Positions 1-11,773 of a stretch of DNA of 64,000 nucleotides are shown piece by piece. Source of the stretch: Sinotaia quadrata (lineage: Eukaryota > Mollusca > Gastropoda > Architaenioglossa > Viviparidae); assembly GCA_028829895.1 (NCBI GenBank), contig CM054181.1:27595357-27659356 (forward strand), read 5' to 3'. Position 1 is the first letter of the stretch; every line of letters begins with the position of its first letter. Below the pieces are notes generated by a model. It had not been told where the DNA came from and did no database searches. It saw nothing but the letters and a program-made list of their open reading frames with translations. Position numbers and translations under genes: made by a program.

Positions 1-870
1 ATATCCCTTTTAGTCAGGATCATATCTTTAAAGTTCCTATTTAATGAGAAGTCATTGACTTAAATATCCTACTTAATGAGCAATCATACAGTTAAATGAC
101 CCTTCCTAATGATTAGTAAGACATTTAAATACCCTATTTAATGAGTAGTCATACACCTAAATGAGCCTTCCGAATGATTATTACGCACTTAAATGTTTCT
201 ATTTAATGAGAAGGTATTAATAAAAATTCCTACTTAGAGAAGTCATACACTTAAATGTTCTCATTTAATGAAAATCTTTACTTATTGAAAAGCTTGTACT
301 TATTCAGATATCATACACAATATGTTTCTGTATAACAAAAAGCAGGTCATTAATGTTTCTACTTTTAATGAGAAGTTATACACTTTCTTTTTTCATACAT
401 AATGAGAAGTTATACACTTTCTTTTTTCATACATAATGAGAAGTTATACACTTTCTTTTTCATACATAATGAGAAGTTATACACTTAAATGCTCTTAGTA
501 TTTAATCAGAAGGCATTCGTTAAATGTTCCTACTTCTAATGAAAGATCACATTCTTAAAAGTTCCAGTTGAATAAATGTTCCAGTGGTCGTATAATAAAT
601 GTTCATACATAATGAGAGGTCGAACAATAAATGTTCATACGTAATGAGAGGTCGTACAATAATATGTTCCTATTGACTAACGACAAGTCACACATTTAAA
701 ATCCTTACTAAATGAGAAGTAACTCTAAAGTACCACATTTAAAATCCTTACTTAATGAGAAGTAACTTTAAAGTACCTCATTTAAAATCCTTACTTAATG
801 AGAAGTAACTTTAAAGTACCACATTTAAAATCCTTACTTAATGAGAAGTAACTTTAAAGTACCTCTCGAT
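1..870. repeat. degenerate tandem repeat block (AATGAGAAGT family)
   Basis: The motif TTAATGAGAAGT followed by ACTTAAATG or AACTTTAAAGTACC recurs throughout at irregular 30-60 bp spacing. Two sub-blocks are sharper: about three near-identical copies around 375-485, with ATACACTTTCTTTTT between units, and about four copies of a roughly 40-bp unit at 700-870. No gene is visible in this interval. Divergence between copies suggests an old array with recent local re-amplification. Confidence 0.75.
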
Positions 871-954
871 GAGAAGTTATAAAAAGAATTCTACGTCTCT
901 ACATATTGAGAATGTATGCATTTTTTTTTCATTTGCCCCACTTGAGAGTACTGT

Positions 955-1070
955 GAGCGCGCGCACACACTCACAAACATTAAGACACACACTCACTCAC
1001 ACACTCACACATACACTCACGCATATACTCAAACACACACTCACTCTCACATACACATACTCACACACAG
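955..1070. repeat. CA-rich low-complexity tract
   Basis: Imperfect ACACAC/CTCACACA runs, preceded by a short GCGCGC. The small reading frame across it (HTLTHTLTH) is a product of the repeat. From 1076 to 1470 there is only AT-rich sequence, with a purine-rich GATGAG/GAGGAT patch at about 1155-1215 and no recognisable gene. Confidence 0.8.
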
Positions 1071-1469
1071 AAATTATTTTAAAATTGTAAAATATCGAAG
1101 CGTGGAGCTGGAGCAACTTTAAAAGACAAGATATTTGAAATATAGATTGTATTCAAATGATGATGAGAACGATGAGGATCATGATGAGGAGAAGGATGAG
1201 GTTTAGTGATGGTGGTGGTCGTGGATAGGAGAAGTAGGATATGATGATAACGATATAAAATAGATCATAACTCACTATATTTATGTATTTCAAGACGGTG
1301 AAAGTAATAATATATGCTGTCTATTTATTAATGAATTTTATTCAATTAAATAGAAAGAAATTCTTTAAATAAAATATTTACAAACATTGCATATTATACT
1401 TACAAGCTCAGAGATATTTTCATACAGTATTTTTTTAAAAGGGAAGATGGAAGGGAAGAAAAAACAGGT

Positions 1470-1619
<150 letters not shown>

Positions 1620-2094
1620 TTCGAGAGGAAAATTGATACATGGTTCTTCACAAGATCGGGGGGGATGAGGGGGAACCTACATAAACCACATTTAAATACA
1701 ACTTTTAATATATTGCTTGAAGAGTGTTGGGCCTTCTTGATTTCTTTTTTTTATTTTATTGGTCAGTAGCTTCCACATTCCTTGTGTGTGTATATATGTA
1801 TGTTTGTGTGAGTGTGTGTGTGTGTGTGCGTCCATTTTGTTTTTGATGCTAATTTTATTTTATGTCTTTGTTTGTCTTGTTTCTTTTTGTTAGGGGTGGT
1901 AGACTTTAGTATGCTTGATTTTGAGCATCAAAAATGTTTCGATTATCACGACCCTTCTATTTTTACGACATTCAGTTTTGTTTCTTCCCTCATACTGAGA
2001 GACACGCAAGTCAGGCCGTGAGTTGTGTGGATGGACATTCCTTCCTCCCCTCCTGAAAATGGTCACAGTTTCCGTAATGTGTCAAGCTGGTGAC

Positions 2095-2560
2095 AGACTG
2101 TGACATGTGCCGCGCTGTCGGACGAGGCGCTGCCGAGCGGTAATCGCCGCTATGGACCCTCACGTGTCGTGTGGAACTTTAAATTCTTTCTTTCACTACC
2201 GACACACCCCACGTCCACCACCACCCCACCCCTCTCGGTCCTGCTCCCTCTCCTTTTGCTCATGTGTACATTTGTCAGTGCAGTTATGCAGGTGTTTTTT
2301 TTTTCGATATGAGCAACATTCAGTAGAGATTGAGGCAAGTACTCTCTTTTCAAGATTCTTGTATTTAATTCTTTATTATGTATATTTACGTGGATTTATT
2401 GGATACGCCAGTGAGAGGACTTGCTGGAAGGAGACTATAGCGAACTGCCACTGTAAACCCAGCGGCGAGCGGTCACAGCTCTGTCACGTCTGTCACTGTT
2501 ACAAACTGGTACTACGCAGAGGCAGTATGATACAAACCGGTACGATTTAGGACCTCGCTC
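2095..2560 (+). other. CpG-richer unique patch with a 147-codon frame
   Basis: Base composition shifts from AT-rich to GC/CpG-rich at about 2100-2175, which includes a CACGTG E-box near 2161 and CGCCGC. An open frame runs 2107-2550 (147 codons). Its product is Cys- and His-rich near the end, and part of its middle comes from low-complexity CACC/CTCC sequence. No domain is recognised and overlapping frames are also open. It may be part of a transcribed exon or promoter, or chance; I favour chance for the protein. Confidence 0.2.
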
Positions 2561-2634
2561 TAGCGTAAATTCTAACTAAACACAAAAATGTTACAAGTTT
2601 CAAAATCTGATTTCATTTAGCTTTTAATCTTTTC

Positions 2635-2638
<4 letters not shown>

Positions 2639-2693
<55 letters not shown>
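2639..2693. repeat. (GT)n microsatellite
   Basis: A perfect GT run of 55 bp, followed 55 bp later by a short (GTT)n run at about 2747-2768. The Cys/Val frames through it are artefacts. Positions 2770-3205 are AT-rich and unique, with one 8-G run near 2847. Confidence 0.98.
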
Positions 2694-2694
<1 letters not shown>

Positions 2695-3210
2695 TATGTT
2701 TTGTGTTTGAGGGGTGTTGGGTTTTCACGGGGTTTTTTGTTAGTGTTTTTTGTTGTTGTTGTTGTTGTCCTTTTTCCTTGTCAGATTTTGTTGCAAACAG
2801 CGTTAGCTTTGTTAGGTTTCAATTTTTAAATTTAGTTATTTACTTTGGGGGGGGAGGTGAAGGTGAAGGGTAGGCGTGTATATATAATATATGAATGTCT
2901 TTTCATCTTTAGTATGGAGGGCTTGACGAAAATGACTGAACAAAACTAACTTAGCACCTGATAATTTGCTTGTGTGGTAAAAATAGCCTTCGATCGATTT
3001 CATCTTGATGTCAGTTGCTATTAATAGCGTTGATTTAATGTTTATATCTTCCCGACTTTGTTTGAAGGACTAAGTCATTTTAATTTCATATTTAAATTAC
3101 ATTTTCGTAACCAATGTTTTACTTTGCCACTATTTTTTTAGAATTAGATAAATATCGTAGAATTTTAAATATAAAATATTTTTACGTTGAGGACCACACG
3201 ACCACGTCTA

Positions 3211-3317
3211 GTACAACTTATGACAGTACAACTTATGACAGCATAACTTATGACAGCACAACTTATGACAGTACAACTTATGACAGCACAACTTATGACA
3301 GCACAACTTATGACAGC
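3211..3317. repeat. 15-bp minisatellite, about 7 copies
   Basis: The unit is ACAACTTATGACAGY. Copies start at 3211, 3226, 3241, 3256, 3271, 3286 and 3301. Because 15 is divisible by three, an 82-codon frame (3114-3362) passes through it as a 5-residue TTYDS repeat. Nothing else supports a gene. Confidence 0.95.
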
Positions 3318-3386
3318 AATTCGCCAATTCAACTTCTACCGCTACAACTGTCCATACAATGAGCAGTGATTTGCTGACCAGTACCA

Positions 3387-3520
3387 AACCTAATTTGCTT
3401 GTTGTTTATGTAAGCATGTATTTATATCGAGATATACGGTGTGAACAATGGAAAACCTGACTTGCTTGTAGTTTATGTAAATGCGTATTTATATCGAGAC
3501 ATACAGTGTGCTCAACGGAT
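3387..3520. repeat. 67-bp tandem duplication
   Basis: Two diverged copies start at 3387 and 3454. Shared blocks include TTTATGTAA, GTATTTATATCGAGA and ATACRGTGTG. Confidence 0.85.
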
Positions 3521-3664
3521 TCATGTGTATTATTCACAGCTTGCTAATTTCAGCAAAAGTAAATTATGCGCACATTAAGAGTACAGGAGTGCAATCGAAC
3601 ACTGCCGGTTTAACAATAATGTGTTAGGGCAGTTAGGCCTTTGTGCGTGTTACTAGCATGCACA

Positions 3665-3890
3665 TGTTTTTGAGGTTTATTTGGTTTTTTATTTTATTTA
3701 TTCAGTTTATTTTAGTTGTTCTGTTTGTTACGTTTGATTATTTCCTGTTTGATTTATTTTTGTTTGTTCTGTTTATTTATTCTCTACTTCTTTATTCTAT
3801 TTATTTTCATTTGCTTTATATCTCTGTTTTGTTTATTTATATTTGTTCTATTTGTTTCTAGTGCTGTATTAGTTCTATTTATTTTCCCAA
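3665..3890. repeat. T-rich low-complexity tract (TTTATTTTGTTC-like)
   Basis: Pyrimidine-rich strand with recurring TTTATTTATT and TTTGTTCTGTTTATT. Frames through it are Phe/Leu/Ile-rich and look like false membrane segments. Confidence 0.7.
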
Positions 3891-3904
3891 TAATGTGCGT
3901 GTAT

Positions 3905-4006
<102 letters not shown>

Positions 4007-4678
4007 TTTGGTTCATATGTCACTGTAGATGGGGCTGTTTCCTGAAGTGGGACAAGGGGCGGGTGACGCTGTTTATGGGCCTGCAATTAGCATTTCGTCA
4101 CTCGGAGCGTTTCATTTTAAAGACCCGTGACCAAGAAAGTTACAGCATTGTAAATTGTTAGTTGTTAGTGGCGGTGCCGATCAGTGCTGACTTGCCCAAC
4201 GTCCAAATTGAACAAATTGAACATACTCCTTCAAGTTCTTTCCACCTGCTCAGAAGTTCCCATCCCCACGCCTCACCCAGACCGCTAGTGGTCTGTTGGA
4301 GTAGGTGAGTGACTGCGATTAACGCGCTAAAGACAAAATGTGCGCTCTCTTCAAGACTTAATAATGGCGTGCAGTGAGTCCAGCCTGTTCAACTATCACA
4401 ATTTCTTTATTTCATATGGTTTTGTTGATGTTTATTGTGGCTTGCTTGAAGGGAAGGGATGGTTTTCTTGGATTTTTCCTGAGAGGAGGGGGGGAGCAAG
4501 GGGTAGGATGTCCGTCCTCTTTCCATCTGTCACGACCTCTGATCTTTCACTCACTTTAACGCAGGCGCATTCGCCTACTTCCATGTCATTCAACGTTAAT
4601 CTTCTTCAGAAATGCCCTCATGAGCTCATCTGCGAAATCAGTATACGTTAGAAACGGACTGGAATATCAAAATAATTT

Positions 4679-4699
4679 AATCAATCAATCAATCAATCA
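4679..4699. repeat. (AATC)n short microsatellite
   Basis: Five consecutive AATC units. The flanking 4700-5370 is AT-rich unique sequence with no gene visible. Confidence 0.9.
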
Positions 4700-5370
4700 A
4701 ATTGCCATGTTTGTCTAACACCGTGCTTAATCCCAGAAACAAAAGAACTAGTATTCAGTTGATATGTCGGGATAGCAGAAATAAAGAACCAAATCTTATT
4801 AGTTAATACTGTGGGCATTTCGCATTTAGAGTTTTGTTTGTTTGTTTCGGAAGGGGGGAAGGGAATACAAATGAAACACTGATCCAGATTATACACGTAA
4901 CAAATAGACAACTGCCAGTAAAAAAAAAAAATTTTAAATGGTTAAACTTGAAATTCGAAAAGACCATCCTGTTAGACACTGATCCTTGATTGTTGGGATC
5001 AGTAGTCCCATAGGTAAAATAAACATGCAGATTTAGCTAATTAATGTAGGGACTTACCTTTAAAAGTTCAATTAATTTAGCAAAATAACAATTATTACTT
5101 TACTAAATAAAACATTTTGAGCTAAATTAAATTATTCAGCTAAAATCTTCTCTACAGACATTAGCTTACTACTTATGAAGTTTCTTTAATAAATTTCCCA
5201 TCATGCTACTGACAACCACTCGGGGAGACAAAACTATAGGTCTACACGGATCCAAGCATTATGGCTTAAGTTAAGACAAGCAGTAAAGCAGCAAGTTTAT
5301 TTTTCAATAGATTTTTTTATATATATAAAGCAAACTGTTTTCGACTTGCAATACAAGTCCTTCGCAAAAA

Positions 5371-5778
5371 GCGTTATTTGACGTGTTGGCGCTCAAACGC
5401 CATTTGCTGAGATTCCTGTCCGCAGATGTTATCGTCTTCCCGACTGGTTGTAAGGAAAAGAATAATAGGGTATCCAAGGAATTTATTTAAATAATTATTC
5501 AAATAAATAACCGTTGAGAGAATATTTAAATAAATATTTCATTATATATAATAAATATTTTAGCGAAATTTTACGCTGATGCTCAGGCGCCGTTTTGCTG
5601 AGATCTTTGTGCATATATGTTATCTTCTTCCTGATTGGTTCTAACGAGAAGGATAAAAAAGATAGTATCAAAGTAATTTAGCTAATTAATTGTTCAAATA
5701 AATAATCATAGAGAAAAAAATTAAATAAACATTTAATTATTTACCTATTAAACGTATCTTTAGCGAAATTTTACGAAC
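5371..5778. repeat. about 195-bp diverged tandem duplication
   Basis: Two copies start at 5371 and 5573, and a third copy begins at 5763 before similarity fades. Shared blocks in order are GCTCARRCGCC, TTTGCTGAGAT, ATGTTATC.TCTTCC, GATTGGTT and a TAAATAAATA-rich tail. Period is 190-202 bp. At this length it may be a transposon-derived or satellite-like dimer. Confidence 0.75.
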
Positions 5779-5926
5779 TATTTAGCCCAAACATAAATGT
5801 CTTTTTGACTCATTACACATTTTCATTTTCATCAAGGTTCTCAATAAACCATAAACCAAAGATATGCAGCAGCCAGACGAATTATTTTAAATCCCCAAAA
5901 CTCCAGTCTAACCACTCTTTCCACGT

Positions 5927-6270
5927 GTGGTACTATATTTCTCCCTTCCAGAAGTCACTCTTGACATTTGTGGTATTATATTTCTCTATTCCAGAAGTCA
6001 CTCTTGACATTTGTGGTACTATATTTCTCTATTCCAGAAGTCACTCTTGACATTTGTGGTATTATATTTCTCTATTCCAGAAGTCACTCTTGACATTTGT
6101 GGTACTATATTTCTCTATTCCAGAAGTCACTCTTGACATTTGTGGTACTATATTTCTCTATTCCAGAAGTCACTCTTGACATTTGTTTTACTATATTTCT
6201 CCCTTTTAGAAGTTACTCTTGACATTTGTGGTACTATATTTCTCTATTCCAGAAGTCACTCTTGACATTT
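5927..6270. repeat. 43-bp minisatellite, exactly 8 copies
   Basis: Copies start every 43 bp from 5927 through 6228. The unit contains TATATTTCTCTATTCCAGAA followed by GTCACTCTTGACATTT. Copies differ by only a few substitutions, so amplification is recent. Positions 6271-7400 hold unique sequence with a short CA/CG tract at 6480-6530 and a G-run near 6859; no gene is evident. Confidence 0.97.
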
Positions 6271-7408
6271 GCAACCTATTGCCATGTCAGTGAATGATAG
6301 TTAAGTGGACGTAAAATCCAAATCCATGCTACAATTCAGAAAAGTGACACAATAAAACAAATAAACAATTAACGAAAGTTCAGTAGATCAGACGAATACA
6401 GTGGAATATAATAATAAATTCAACAAATTATTTTCTTACATAAAATTCTTTGGCCACACCCACACGTAAAAACCCACTCCCTCTCTCTTTCACACACACC
6501 CGTATAAACGCACGCGCGCGCGCACATACAACACACAAACATCAAAGTTGCTCAGAGACCGAAAAGCAAACAGTTCGACGAGTAACAATTATACCTTCAA
6601 GGAGACCATAGCATTTTATCTCCCTTTGAAGAACCTTAACCTATTTACTGTCGATCTATTTTGGGAGGTATTCTACTGAAATATGTACAACGAATTAAGA
6701 TGTACGATTTACAAGTGTACTTAGGGCCACCCTAATTAGGTAACAGTTTAAATACGGATCTTTGCGCCCGCTATCATTCTGTGGCATATTTTGATAACTT
6801 AAACCAAACTCCTGATTAGTAGCAGAGGAAATTTCATGTCGGTCGTGCTACTTCCGGTGGGGGGGGGGTTGTTGGCTTGAGGTAAGCAAGACTATGCCCC
6901 TGAGGTCCATAATTTACGTTAGATTGTAATATTTTTTCTTTTAATCTACTGGACTTCTTTTGTCGTACGATTATGTAACATTGTCGTAAGTACTAACACA
7001 CAAATGTCTATGTAGCCTACTGAAGAGCGAAATGGCCGGTAGACTATAGCACCATGCAGGGCAAAGCGACAGTGATGGAAATGAAGTATAATAAAGCATG
7101 TTAAGAAACTGCACGAAACAGTCGTGTTTAGAATGAAAAGTAAAACGTAAACTACTCCACCCGTTACCCATCCTTACTCCGCAACTCACAGCGATTACGA
7201 GCCACCGAGACCAACAGACAGCGCACTGACGCCTGTGAACGACACGAAAAGATAAGGGAAAATCACCAGACGATAAGTGCTCTGATCCGTTGAATATATT
7301 CTACGAAAACAAAATCCCCCCCTCCACTTATGATGCCCGTAGGCCGTGTTAACATCATACATCTAAATGAGCTTGGGTCTAGACATCATTAACTTAAACA
7401 AGCTACAA

Positions 7409-7860
7409 GGGTGCATTCACACAGGAGACTTTTTGGCGACACACCTGTGAGAGATTTTTGCGCAGTGTAACATGTTCCGAACACGTCACCAAGTCTATGT
7501 ATCTCGACTGTGTTCAAGCAACGTAGCCCGGCTCGTGCGTTCAGTTATATTTATTAGACTCAATGTACTGAATTTAGCTGGATTGTACGTAAATTCGTAA
7601 AAACGTGTAAATACTCGCGAAAGCGTACGCTGTATCCAGTCTTCTAGACACGCCCTGCGTCATTGATCAAAGGAGTCTTTGCACTGTCTAGAGATGTCGG
7701 AGAGGGAGGAGGTTAATGAACATAGTTTGGAGGAAATCCTCATCACTGATGTGTTGAAAGCTACTCTTTTTACTATGATCCACTTATTACCACTCCTTTC
7801 TGTGACGTCACTCCTGTTTGCGGCTTTTGACAGCGAGCACGTGACATTATGTTCCTGAGG
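7409..7860 (+). mobile_element. possible 5' end of a PIF/Harbinger-like DNA transposon
   Basis: The segment opens with GGGTGCATTCACACAGGAGA, which resembles terminal sequences of animal Harbinger-type elements (GGG followed by a TCACAC block). It continues with CpG-rich unique DNA into a 54-codon ORF at 7694. No matching inverted terminus (TGTGAATGCACCC) is visible downstream and no target duplication can be defined, so at best this is a truncated copy. The assignment rests on a remembered resemblance and is weak. It could equally be unrelated unique sequence. Confidence 0.22.
7694..7858 (+). CDS. small ORF, 54 codons, unrecognised
   Basis: ATG at 7694 to TGA at 7856-7858. The N-terminal half is charged and acidic (MSEREEVNEHSLEEILITDV) and the rest is hydrophobic and Leu-rich, ending near a CACGTG. 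The composition is not that of a simple repeat, unlike most frames in this window. A GAG precedes the ATG, giving a purine at -3. It sits inside the putative transposon fragment and could be the broken start of an element protein, an exon with a donor inside it, or chance. No domain is recognised. Confidence 0.2.
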   Translation: MSEREEVNEHSLEEILITDVLKATLFTMIHLLPLLSVTSLLFAAFDSEHVTLCS

Positions 7861-8319
7861 TCGGCATCTCTACCGTCTGATTCGTCAGGAGGGCTCTCGC
7901 GTGGTTCGAAGACGGTCTTCTCTGGTGTTCGAATCGCTAAGATCTATCAACTTTCATCCACTGTGACGTGCTAATTTGACGCACAGAATTAAACTTTCAG
8001 TTCCTTGGCTTCCCAAACCATTGATCTCCTACACATTCAGGGCTGCCTAGCAGTGGAATAAACGTGTTTTAAGTCTGGCTGCTTCTTTATGCATTGAAGA
8101 AATGTTTCCGTTCTTTAAATATTTGTATCTCACGTTCGGAAAATTATCACTTCAGTACAACAACAACAATGTGTTGTTCGTTTATATACATTGAAATCTT
8201 TCTAACATCGGTAATTATTACTTGAGATGTGACATTTCTGACGTACATTAACCATGGCAACCGTCTGATCTATATAAAATTACGTTGAAGTTTGTTTGGG
8301 GAATTTTGTTTTTTGTTTC

Positions 8320-8357
8320 TTGTTTGTGTGTGTGTGGGGGGGGGGGGGCGGGGGGAT
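8320..8357. repeat. GT run followed by an interrupted G-run
   Basis: TGTGTGTG passes directly into more than 12 consecutive G, one C, then six more G. It could form a G-quadruplex. The flanks 7861-8319 and 8358-8453 are unique with no gene seen. Confidence 0.9.
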
Positions 8358-8453
8358 TCTCATAATATTATATTATTATCATCCGTGTTCAAGACAACCT
8401 TAGAAGTAGGACAAGCTCTGACTTCCTCAAGGGCAAACTGACGTAATCTGAGA

Positions 8454-8580
8454 CAGTACATTTCTTTTCATCACAACATCTTACAGTACATTTCTTTTCA
8501 TCACAACATCTTACAGTACATTTCTTTTCATCACAACATCTTACAGTACATTTCTTTTCATCACAACATCTTACAGTACA
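8454..8580. repeat. 30-bp minisatellite, 4.2 copies
   Basis: Copies start at 8454, 8484, 8514 and 8544 with a partial copy at 8574. They are identical by eye. The unit begins CAGTACATTTCTTTTCATCA. Positions 8581-9060 are unique with no recognisable gene. Confidence 0.97.
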
Positions 8581-9074
8581 ATTGGATCAGCAAAGCAAGG
8601 GACTTTCCCTCGCCGTCCATTCAGAGTGAAAAATTCCTTCACTAAACGGTCAATCAATCCACTACCCTCACCACACCTAGGAAAGTTATAAATATTTACC
8701 ATGTTAGCTGCTCGGTTCGCAGGTCATAGGTCACAGCCCAGCAGCACGAAAATTGCCTCTTAGATCTGGGAAGCGAGATATAATTAAAATAGAAGCGCAG
8801 TGTTTGATTGATTCAAAACCGTTATTGGGGGCTTAAATGGGGCGTTGAAGCAGGTAATACGTAGTGTGACCGGGTGACGTATGTCGGGTAGTGAGAGGCT
8901 TATTATCGGTATTCAAGCGGCGGCTGGAACAAGCATCCTAGAATCCTGTGCGTGCCTTCAATGAGTTAAATCAATGGAAATCCTGACCTCAACTCTTCAA
9001 CATGGTGTGCAAACTAGAATTAGGATTCACTTTCGATGTTAGAGATTTCCGGGAAATTAAAAAGTTAGCAAGAA

Positions 9075-9330
9075 TGAGGAGTTCAAATATTTGGCAGAAT
9101 TACTGAGTTCATTCACGCTGTTTAGATTTGTGAGTTTATTAAAGTTGTCTAGATTTGTGAGTTTATTAAAGTTGTCTAGATTAGTGGCTTCATGTAAAGC
9201 GTCAAGATTACTGAATTCATTCACGCTGTCTAGATTAGTAAGTTCATTAAAAGCTTTCAAGATTAGCGAGTTGATTAAAATTGAATACGTTACTGAGTTC
9301 AGTTTTAGCTGACTAGATTGCTGAGTTCAT
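9075..9330. repeat. 27-bp degenerate minisatellite, about 8-9 copies
   Basis: The core is GTCTAGATTWGTGAGTTYAT followed by TAAAG. Two copies at about 9122-9178 are identical. Period 27 keeps frames open on both strands (67 codons minus, 9057-9260; 73 codons plus, 9091-9312), giving 9-residue repeats such as NLDNFNKLT. This is a repeat artefact rather than a gene. Confidence 0.85.
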
Positions 9331-9499
9331 TAAATTTTTGCCTTGAAAAGTATCTTGTTAATCTTTTAATTATGTGTTTGTTGCTTGTACGTTTATTTAC
9401 GTTTATGCTTGTTTTATTTGTTAGTTCGTTTTTTCTCTGTAGTTGTTTGCTTTATTTATTGATTCATATATGTATATATTTATTTATACTTTTAATGCA

Positions 9500-9938
<439 letters not shown>

Positions 9939-10164
9939 CTAGTTATACGCGGGCCTAGAAAGAAAATAAATGATGAAGTGAAGAAACCAAACAAATTAAC
10001 AAATTTTATAATTATATAATTTATTCAGATACATCTCGAAACGTCTTGATAATATATAAATTCATTAAATGAAGAAGAAGATTTCTTTTTTTTAAAAAAC
10101 CAAGACATATGCAGCAAGCAAAAAGCAATATTATTTGGAGAATGTCGGGTGTTTGTTTACTTGC

Positions 10165-10385
10165 TGATGTATCCCTTCTTTTCTTATTACTTATAATTTT
10201 CATAGACGTCGTGTTAGTACTGATGTAGTGTCGGTTGGAGTTATATTCGGCAATCTTAGTACTAAAGTTGTGGTGTATCTGATGTATCTCTTCTTTTCTT
10301 ATTACTTATACTTTTCATATACGTCATGTTAGTGCTGTTATGTTTGGCAATCTTAGTACTAAAGTGGTGGTGGTTGTAGTATGTT
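10165..10385. repeat. 115-bp tandem duplication
   Basis: Copies start at 10165 and 10280. Both contain CTTCTTTTCTTATTACTTAT, then TTTTCATA.ACGTC.TGTTAGT and GGCAATCTTAGTACTAAAG. The second copy is about 15 bp shorter internally and grades into a GGTGGTGGT tract to about 10415. Confidence 0.85.
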
Positions 10386-10539
10386 CTGATGTGGCGGTGG
10401 TGGTGGAAGTGGTGATTGCGTTAGCTTCCTTCCTCTCTTGGGGCCTTTTGACGTATTCGGTCCTGGATAGCTCTGGAGATACTAGGAAGCCAGAAATAGA
10501 TGAAAAGGGAAATAAAGAAAAATAAAGAGACAAGAAAAA

Positions 10540-10551
10540 AGAAAGAAAGGA

Positions 10552-10623
<72 letters not shown>
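10540..10623. repeat. (GAAA)n microsatellite with GAAA-rich flanks
   Basis: About 20 AAAG units, with imperfect purine-rich AAAGAA sequence continuing on both sides from about 10500 to 10770. The Phe/Leu/Ser-rich minus-strand frames here are artefacts. Confidence 0.95.
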
Positions 10624-11025
10624 CAAACGAAAAAAAATGAAAGAAAGTTGGAAGGAAAGAAAAAAGATAAAATGAACAAAGAAAATGACTGACAGGAATG
10701 AAGGATCGAAGGAGAACAAAAGCATTAAGGAAAAAACGAAAGAACAAAAGAATGAATGAAAAAAGAAAGAACAATTTCAGTGTGGTTTGTACAATAGCTT
10801 GTGGATGAACCTCTCCACTCGATCGATTAAGATAAATGGCCACTATATCTGGAATGGTTAGTACAAGGACAAACTCGTTCTTTTCTGACAATTGTTGCCT
10901 AACTCTTTGCTCTACGGGTTACACACATACACTCGAATGCCGCCTTAAAGCCATTGAAGGAACTACTCTGGCTAAGTTAAGGGTACTGTTTTCTTGTTTA
11001 CCAGGCATAGAGGCGGTCAGTCCTT

Positions 11026-11238
11026 ATGACTGACATCACTGAGAGCGTCACACCACTACGAATGGGACTATTACAAAAATGGAAGTTGATCTACGAATTC
11101 CACATGCCCCAACTGGCTGGCTTTGTAGACTCGTGGGAAGGGATCGAGGATTGTATCTTGATCCCCACTCCTGCTCCAAACCATAGCGTAACGAAGGACC
11201 AGTCTGCCCCGCCAGTCCCCTTAGACGTGGTTTGTTAA
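11026..11238 (+). CDS. unrecognised ORF, 70 codons, preceded by a good 3' splice-site-like sequence
   Basis: ATG at 11026 to TAA at 11236-11238. The composition is mixed and not derived from a tandem repeat. About 20 bp upstream, GTTTTCTTGTTTACCAG at about 10988-11005 resembles a polypyrimidine tract plus acceptor AG, with a branch-like CTAAG upstream. However, the three frames entered from that acceptor all stop within about 28 bp, so a spliced coding exon is not supported except as a terminal or untranslated exon. No domain is recognised. Positions 10780-11005 are unique with no other feature. Confidence 0.15.
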   Translation: MTDITESVTPLRMGLLQKWKLIYEFHMPQLAGFVDSWEGIEDCILIPTPAPNHSVTKDQSAPPVPLDVVC

Positions 11239-11239
11239 T

Positions 11240-11345
11240 TGTCCGTCCAGCAGAAAAGGGTTTAGGTGTGATAGGGTGGTACCTTCTCTAGACACCGTGA
11301 CACGCTTGGTTGTTTTTTTCACGTCTGGACGGCGCTGGACGGACA
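11240..11345. repeat. 12-bp inverted repeat (TGTCCGTCCAGC)
   Basis: The left arm at 11240-11251 and right arm at 11334-11345 are perfect reverse complements, each followed by AGAAAAG. The spacing is short enough for a small foldback or MITE remnant, but no flanking duplication is clear. Confidence 0.55.
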
Positions 11346-11633
11346 GAAAAGATTATGATTTGTTTTCCTGCAGGTAGCTTGCTGTTTGCTATTCCTAGTT
11401 TTCTTTGATTTGATTAATTTGGAATTAAGGTCTGCCGACTGACTGATTTATTGGGAGCGCTTTACTGATTTCGCGAAAATGTCTGTTCCCTGCGCTCAAG
11501 TCCTTACTGCTTTCTGTCGATCTAGCCAGTACACTCTGTGGGTCATATGTCCACGTTAAACCCACTGCTTTCATTTTGCAAGATTAGTTTGTTGTCACTT
11601 TCATTTTCAATGAATTATTATAATAGTGCATGA

Positions 11634-11773
11634 CACAAGAAATTTATGGAGACGGGGTCAGTGTTCGATAAAGGGAAGAGTGGAAAACACTGATCGTGCA
11701 AGACAAGCCTTCGATCGTCCTCCTAGGAAATCTATTCATACGGCTGCCAGACTGTCTCCATAAATTTCTTGTG
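11634..11773. mobile_element. 140-bp element with 20-bp perfect terminal inverted repeats (MITE-like)
   Basis: The left arm CACAAGAAATTTATGGAGAC at 11634-11653 is exactly reverse-complemented at 11754-11773. The 100-bp interior is unrelated to the arms and contains no ORF. Flanks show GTGCATGA on the left and CACGAA on the right, giving at most an imperfect target duplication. Size and architecture fit a small nonautonomous DNA transposon; the superfamily is undetermined. Confidence 0.6.

Noticed and set aside
2101..2175. CpG island promoter
   Set aside because: Too short, and no start site, donor or recognisable coding sequence nearby; reported only as a composition change.
7898..7945. tRNA-like B box GTGTTCGAATCGC with a possible A box
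   Set aside because: The only A-box-like sequence is about 25 nt upstream, too close for a tRNA or typical SINE.
10324..10891. 133- and 156-codon minus-strand frames with hydrophobic Phe/Leu/Ser stretches resembling membrane proteins
   Set aside because: They cross a (GAAA)n microsatellite and purine-rich flank; the membrane-like composition is an artefact.
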